NCBI GenBank assembly: GCA_018894595.1
Contig: JAHIPN010000028.1
Span: 1 to 7,547, forward strand
Source of the DNA: a bacterium
Lineage (GTDB): Bacteria > Atribacterota > JS1 > SB-45 > 34-128
Reading direction: 5' to 3'
DNA length: 7,547 nt
Part shown: positions 5,656 through 7,547 of the stretch, one piece after another
Layout of the letters: the number at the start of each line of letters is the position of its first letter
Numbering within the stretch: position 1 is the first letter of the stretch
The notes under the pieces: generated by a model
Told to the model about the DNA's origin: nothing
Databases searched by the model: none
Seen by the model: only the letters and a program-made list of their open reading frames with translations
Translations under genes and position numbers: made by a program

Positions 5656-5755
5656 TAAACGGTAGGTAAACGGTAGGCAAGATACGTATATGTATGACAA
5701 ACTGCGTTTGTCCCACATATACAGCTTATTTGAGGGTGTCCCCCAAACCCCCATT
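5656..5755. other. candidate oriT (transfer origin)
   Basis: Two tandem perfect copies of TAAACGGTAGG (5656-5666, 5667-5677) precede a strong hairpin at 5686-5722. The hairpin has outer arms GTATATG/CATATAC, a 3x3 internal loop, inner arms GACAAAC/GTTTGTC and a 3-nt loop. Immediately after come AGCTTATTTGAGGG and a C-rich tract with CCAAA/TTTGG. Tandem accessory-protein sites, an imperfect inverted repeat and a conserved nick region just beyond it is the usual oriT architecture, and a MobC-like gene lies about 1 kb downstream. ACAGCTTA resembles the ColE1-type nick CTGG/CTTA only loosely, so the nick site is not claimed. Confidence 0.45.
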
Positions 5756-5776
5756 TTGGAAAATCTGCGATTTGAG

Positions 5777-5848
5777 AGCCTTTAATCTATTCGTCAGTGG
5801 TAATAAACTATTAACCGGTATTCTTTGTGTCTTAGATCAGGCTTTTTT
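5777..5848 (+). terminator. structured element ending in a T-run, terminator-like
   Basis: AGCCT (5777-5781) and ATCTA (5785-5789) pair with TAGAT (5833-5837) and AGGCT (5839-5843), followed by six Ts (5843-5848). Inside, GGTAATA (5799-5805) pairs with TATTAACC (5809-5816) with one bulge. The long apical region is unusual for a simple terminator, so it may be the 3' domain of a structured RNA starting near 5535. Confidence 0.4.
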
Positions 5849-5868
5849 CGTTTTAAAAGGAATATAAA

Positions 5869-5940
5869 ATGGTAATGCTGCATTGCTTAATACTCCCGGA
5901 AATCCGACTAATCCGACTTATAAAAAAAGGCGTTGAATAA
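5869..5940 (+). CDS. possible 23-aa peptide or leader ORF
   Basis: ATG at 5869 has AAAAGG eight bases upstream, and the frame runs 23 codons to TAA at 5938. The product is hydrophobic/basic with a repeated IRL(I) unit arising from a tandem 9-bp repeat AATCCGACT (5901-5909, 5910-5918). The first codons lie in a GTAATGCTGCATT element repeated at 5959. It may be a short peptide, a leader, or chance; only the SD favours translation. Confidence 0.25.
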   Translation: MVMLHCLILPEIRLIRLIKKGVE

Positions 5941-5974
5941 GTAGCCAACAGAATTGAAGTAATGCTGCATTACT
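5872..5974 (+). repeat. repeated near-palindrome GTAATGCTGCATT(A/G)CT
   Basis: The 16-bp element occurs at 5872-5887 and 5959-5974 with one difference (G to A at the fourteenth base). The second copy is a perfect 7-bp dyad (GTAATGC-T-GCATTAC). In the first, the change leaves a wobble pair. The copies are 87 bp apart, upstream of the winged-helix gene, and could be operators. Confidence 0.65.
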
Positions 5975-5995
5975 CCTATTTTATTTATTCTGTTG
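5946..5995. repeat. nested inverted repeat upstream of winged-helix gene
   Basis: CAACAGAAT (5946-5954) and ATTCTGTTG (5987-5995) are perfect 9-bp reverse complements. Between them lies the perfect dyad GTAATGC-T-GCATTAC (5959-5973). The arrangement, a stem enclosing a second stem, ends 70 bp before the ATG at 6066, a suitable place for autoregulation or a structured leader. Confidence 0.7.
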
Positions 5996-6065
5996 AGAAA
6001 AATTTTATTTTGTTCTATGCTATTAAAAGCATCATTATTATGTTATATGCTTATAAAGGATTTTT

Positions 6066-6665
6066 ATGGTTTCAGGGTATAGCGCTACAAAGAGACTGCT
6101 GGGAGAAAAACCAAAGTGGTTTCCAATAGTATTAGAAACTCTAGGTGCAGCTAAAAAATACGAAGAGTTTGCAGGTAGCTGGGTTTTAAGAGAAGTAAGA
6201 GAAAAAAAAGAATTTTATCCACTCGGGCCTGGCTTAAGAGCACTTGCGGCATTTGGCATTTTAAAACGTACGGAAACTTCAAGAAGTGGCCGGCGAGCAT
6301 ATTATGTTATGCCAGATCCTAAAGGTGTGGAAAGAGCACTAAAAGAAGTTCGCGAAGACGATGTGTTAAAAGTTTCTAAACTTGTAAAAGAAGAAAAACT
6401 GTCCGGAGATGAGACAATAAAACCGGTAAAAGAAGTTAAAAAAAGCAGGTATGGGAAGATTGATTTTGACCTTACCGAATTTAATAAAAGGAAGATTCTT
6501 ACAGATAAGGTTATAGATAATGGAAGCCTGTTTTTAGACGACCTAGAAAAGATTGAAAGGTTAGATGGCAGCGAGCTCTTAAAAGAAGAAAGAGACCAGC
6601 TGGCAAGAACGCTTAATGGTATTGTATTAAAAATTAAAAATATAATTGAAGGATTAAATTTATAG
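6066..6665 (+). CDS. winged-helix DNA-binding protein of unknown role
   Basis: This 199-aa soluble protein has ATG at 6066 with AAGGA five bases upstream. Residues about 17-85 look like a winged helix: WFPIVLETLG helix, a second helix at about 36-46, a probable recognition helix (LGPGLRALAAFGIL, 53-66), then a basic hairpin wing (KRTETSRSGRRAYYVM, 67-82). Residues 85-130 are a charged linker; 130-199 is a mostly helical domain ending in a probable oligomerisation helix. No enzymatic motif is visible. It lies upstream of the MobC-like gene in the same direction, 116 bp away, with repeated dyads before it. It may regulate the mobilization genes or act as a relaxosome accessory, both inferred. 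I do not recognise the family. Confidence 0.6.
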   Translation: MVSGYSATKRLLGEKPKWFPIVLETLGAAKKYEEFAGSWVLREVREKKEFYPLGPGLRALAAFGILKRTETSRSGRRAYYVMPDPKGVERALKEVREDDVLKVSKLVKEEKLSGDETIKPVKEVKKSRYGKIDFDLTEFNKRKILTDKVIDNGSLFLDDLEKIERLDGSELLKEERDQLARTLNGIVLKIKNIIEGLNL

Positions 6666-6693
6666 AAAAAAATATAGACATTAATTATAACTA

Positions 6694-6735
6694 AAATTAT
6701 AACGTACATTTTAACGTTTATTATTATGTCACTAA
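6694..6735 (+). repeat. 42-bp direct repeat, copy 1
   Basis: This copy matches 7244-7285 at 40 of 42 positions (differences at 6714/7264 and 6729/7279), exactly 550 bp apart. It contains the dyad ATAACGT/ACGTTTAT (6699-6705, 6714-6721; one bulge). It begins 28 bp after the winged-helix gene and ends 46 bp before the MobC-like start. The extra dyad CACTAAGTG (6730-6738) and hairpin CTTGG-CCA-CCAAG (from about 6753) follow in this copy only. Confidence 0.9.
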
Positions 6736-6781
6736 GTGGATTGGTTTCCTTCTTGGCCACCAAGACAAATAAAATATTATT

Positions 6782-7111
6782 ATGAGTAGCAAAAGAAATT
6801 ATCGGGTTATATTCCGGGTTAGTGAAGAAGAACTTATAAAGATCAAGGATAAGATGTCTTTGGCCTCCTGCAATCCTGGTATTAATCTTAGCGATTATCT
6901 TAGACGATGTGCATTAGGTAAAAATATTATAGTGGTCCCGGGCATAAGAGATTTAATTATTAATGTTAAAAGTATAATAAGTAACTTAAATCAGATCACC
7001 AATAAAGTAAATAATGGAACTATAACTATTTTGGGGGATAATCTAAAAGAAATAAAAGAAGAGCTAAAAGAGGTTACGATAAAAATTAATAAAGTAGTTA
7101 AAAAAATATAA
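6782..7111 (+). CDS. mobC: MobC-like relaxosome accessory protein
   Basis: This 109-aa basic protein has an N-terminal ribbon-helix-helix: strand YRVIFRVS (7-14), helix EEELIKIKDK (15-24), second helix LSDYLRRCALG (36-46). After it come the helical LIINVKSIISNLNQITNKVN (58-77) and a C-terminal helix (88-106). The F/RVSEEE start and LNQI-xxx-N pattern are typical of the plasmid mobilization MobC family, which binds oriT beside the nick and helps the relaxase melt and position the DNA. Such genes normally sit just upstream of the relaxase gene, which is not in this window. There is no convincing SD before the ATG (AAATAAAATATTATT precedes it), so translation may be weak. It is bracketed by the two 42-bp repeats. 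Confidence 0.65.
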   Translation: MSSKRNYRVIFRVSEEELIKIKDKMSLASCNPGINLSDYLRRCALGKNIIVVPGIRDLIINVKSIISNLNQITNKVNNGTITILGDNLKEIKEELKEVTIKINKVVKKI

Positions 7112-7144
7112 AGTTTATTTTTTTATTTAGTAGAGGTGATGAAT

Positions 7145-7231
7145 ATGGCCAGGGAAGAAGTAGAAAAAAGGGGAAGATATAAAGATAAAGGCAGAGGGAG
7201 AGAAAGAAATAGAGGATATCGAGGAAGATAA
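7145..7231 (+). CDS. 28-aa Arg/Gly-rich basic peptide
   Basis: ATG at 7145 is preceded by a strong SD (AGAGGTG) six bases upstream and encodes 28 residues. After a short acidic start (MAREEVEK) the sequence becomes RGR-, KGRGR- and RGYRGR-like, with about a dozen Arg/Lys and six Gly. Such RG-rich tails bind nucleic acids nonspecifically. The in-frame ATG at 7139 is too close to the SD to be used. The gene lies 33 bp after the MobC-like stop, probably the same transcript, and ends 12 bp before repeat copy 2. Purine-rich repetitive DNA can mimic such a frame, but the SD is one of the best in the window. Confidence 0.5.
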   Translation: MAREEVEKRGRYKDKGRGRERNRGYRGR

Positions 7232-7243
7232 CGGTTAAAAGTG

Positions 7244-7285
7244 AAATTATAACGTACATTTTACCGTTTATTATTATGCCACTAA
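7244..7285 (+). repeat. 42-bp direct repeat, copy 2
   Basis: Second copy of the element at 6694-6735, differing at two bases (C at 7264, C at 7279). The 7264 change removes the closing pair of the inner dyad. It starts 12 bp after the Arg/Gly-rich peptide. Together the copies bracket the MobC-like gene and the peptide. Confidence 0.9.
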
Positions 7286-7547
7286 TTCTGCTAATATTTA
7301 TATAAAATATTAAAAATGGTCAGGTTTTAAAGGTGTAAAACCATTAAGGCTATAATTTAAAGGTCTCAGATCGCAACCCGGGAAGCCGTTTTTAGCTGTT
7401 TTTTAAATAACAAATATTTAGCTATTGTTTATATTTTATGTTATAATAACTTCACAAGAGATTAATTTATACCATAACTATGTTTAATAAATGCAAGAAA
7501 TTATATTATTATATACATAATAGGTAATAATAGATAAGTAAGGAATA
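7286..7547. other. non-coding tail before a gene outside the window
   Basis: No supported gene. An AT-only inverted repeat AATATTT/AAATATT (7292-7310) and the hairpin listed separately lie near the start. The 16 bases ATTCTGCTAATATTTA at 7285-7300 match 5543-5558 except at one position. The last bases contain AAGGA (7540-7544), a good SD placed so that a start codon could follow just beyond 7547. By context this could be the relaxase gene. Confidence 0.5.
7323..7342. repeat. perfect 7-bp hairpin GGTTTTA/TAAAACC
   Basis: GGTTTTA (7323-7329) and TAAAACC (7336-7342) enclose the loop AAGGTG. No T-run follows, so it is unlikely to be an intrinsic terminator. It could be an operator, an RNA leader hairpin, or an alternative oriT inverted repeat ahead of the missing relaxase gene. 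Confidence 0.5.

Larger units (their letters stand above)
5155..6065. other. long intergenic region rich in palindromes and hairpins
   Basis: This stretch of about 900 bp has no sizeable gene. It divides into: the GTAGGAC/palindrome array (to about 5430); an AT/C-rich inverted repeat (5484-5519); a candidate promoter (5525-5532); a large hairpin (5561-5619); an oriT-like block (5656-5755); a terminator-like structured element (5777-5848); a possible 23-codon peptide (5869-5940); and a nested inverted repeat (5946-5995). The density of symmetry, next to ordinary AT-rich coding DNA, is the most striking feature of the window. Confidence 0.8.

Noticed and set aside
6302..6763. Minus-strand open frame of 153 codons
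   Set aside because: Antisense to the winged-helix gene and composed of Ser/Leu/Ile-rich translation typical of a shadow of Lys/Glu-rich coding sequence.
7350..7410. tRNA or other classical RNA gene around the CCCGGG segment
   Set aside because: No cloverleaf pairing, T-arm or anticodon arm could be formed.
7442..7447. TATAAT promoter for the gene beyond the window
   Set aside because: No -35 at acceptable spacing; the nearest TTGTTT leaves only 11 bp.
7473..7527. 15-codon frame near the end of the window
   Set aside because: AT-rich, no SD, Tyr/Ile-rich low-complexity product; not supportable as a gene.

Overview
The window looks like the backbone of a small mobilizable plasmid, or a plasmid-derived segment, from a low-GC Gram-positive bacterium, most likely an anaerobic Clostridia or Halanaerobiales-type Firmicute. 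The DNA is AT-rich and Ile and Arg codons are dominated by ATA and AGA. Most genes carry strong Shine-Dalgarno (SD) sequences, and GTG and TTG starts occur. All confident genes are on the + strand. The organism is an inference from composition only.

Layout. Positions 1-1915 hold a small ribbon-helix-helix (RHH) protein, a 36-codon remnant of a DNA methyltransferase, and a 501-aa protein read as the replication initiator. Its last codons run into 32-bp direct repeats (iterons). These open a probable origin region (about 1908-2230) with DnaA-box-like sequences, a second repeat/inverted-repeat pair and AT-rich DNA. Positions 2361-3359 encode an orphan PD-(D/E)XK nuclease-like protein. Positions 3493-4071 encode a tyrosine recombinase reduced to its catalytic domain, with a dif-like motif and a terminator-like hairpin behind it. 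Positions 4285-5154 encode a three-helix membrane protein of unknown function.

Positions 5155-6065 contain no sizeable gene but are dense in structure. First comes an array of short GTAGGAC motifs at 33-34 bp pitch with GC-centred palindromes between them. Next are a large imperfect hairpin and an oriT-like block (tandem 11-mers, a 37-nt hairpin, a C-rich tract). A structured terminator-like element and a nested inverted repeat follow.

Positions 6066-7547 form a probable mobilization region. It encodes a winged-helix protein, a MobC-like relaxosome protein, a 28-aa Arg/Gly-rich peptide, and two copies of a 42-bp repeat flanking the last two genes. No relaxase is present. An SD-like AAGGA at the very end suggests another gene begins just beyond the window.

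How it may work together (inference): the initiator acts on the iterons, the RHH protein may control copy number or partition, and the MobC-like protein with a missing relaxase would act at the oriT-like block. The nuclease and membrane protein look like cargo, possibly defence. The most unusual object is the phased palindrome array at 5166-5424, whose core motif recurs once in the replication origin.
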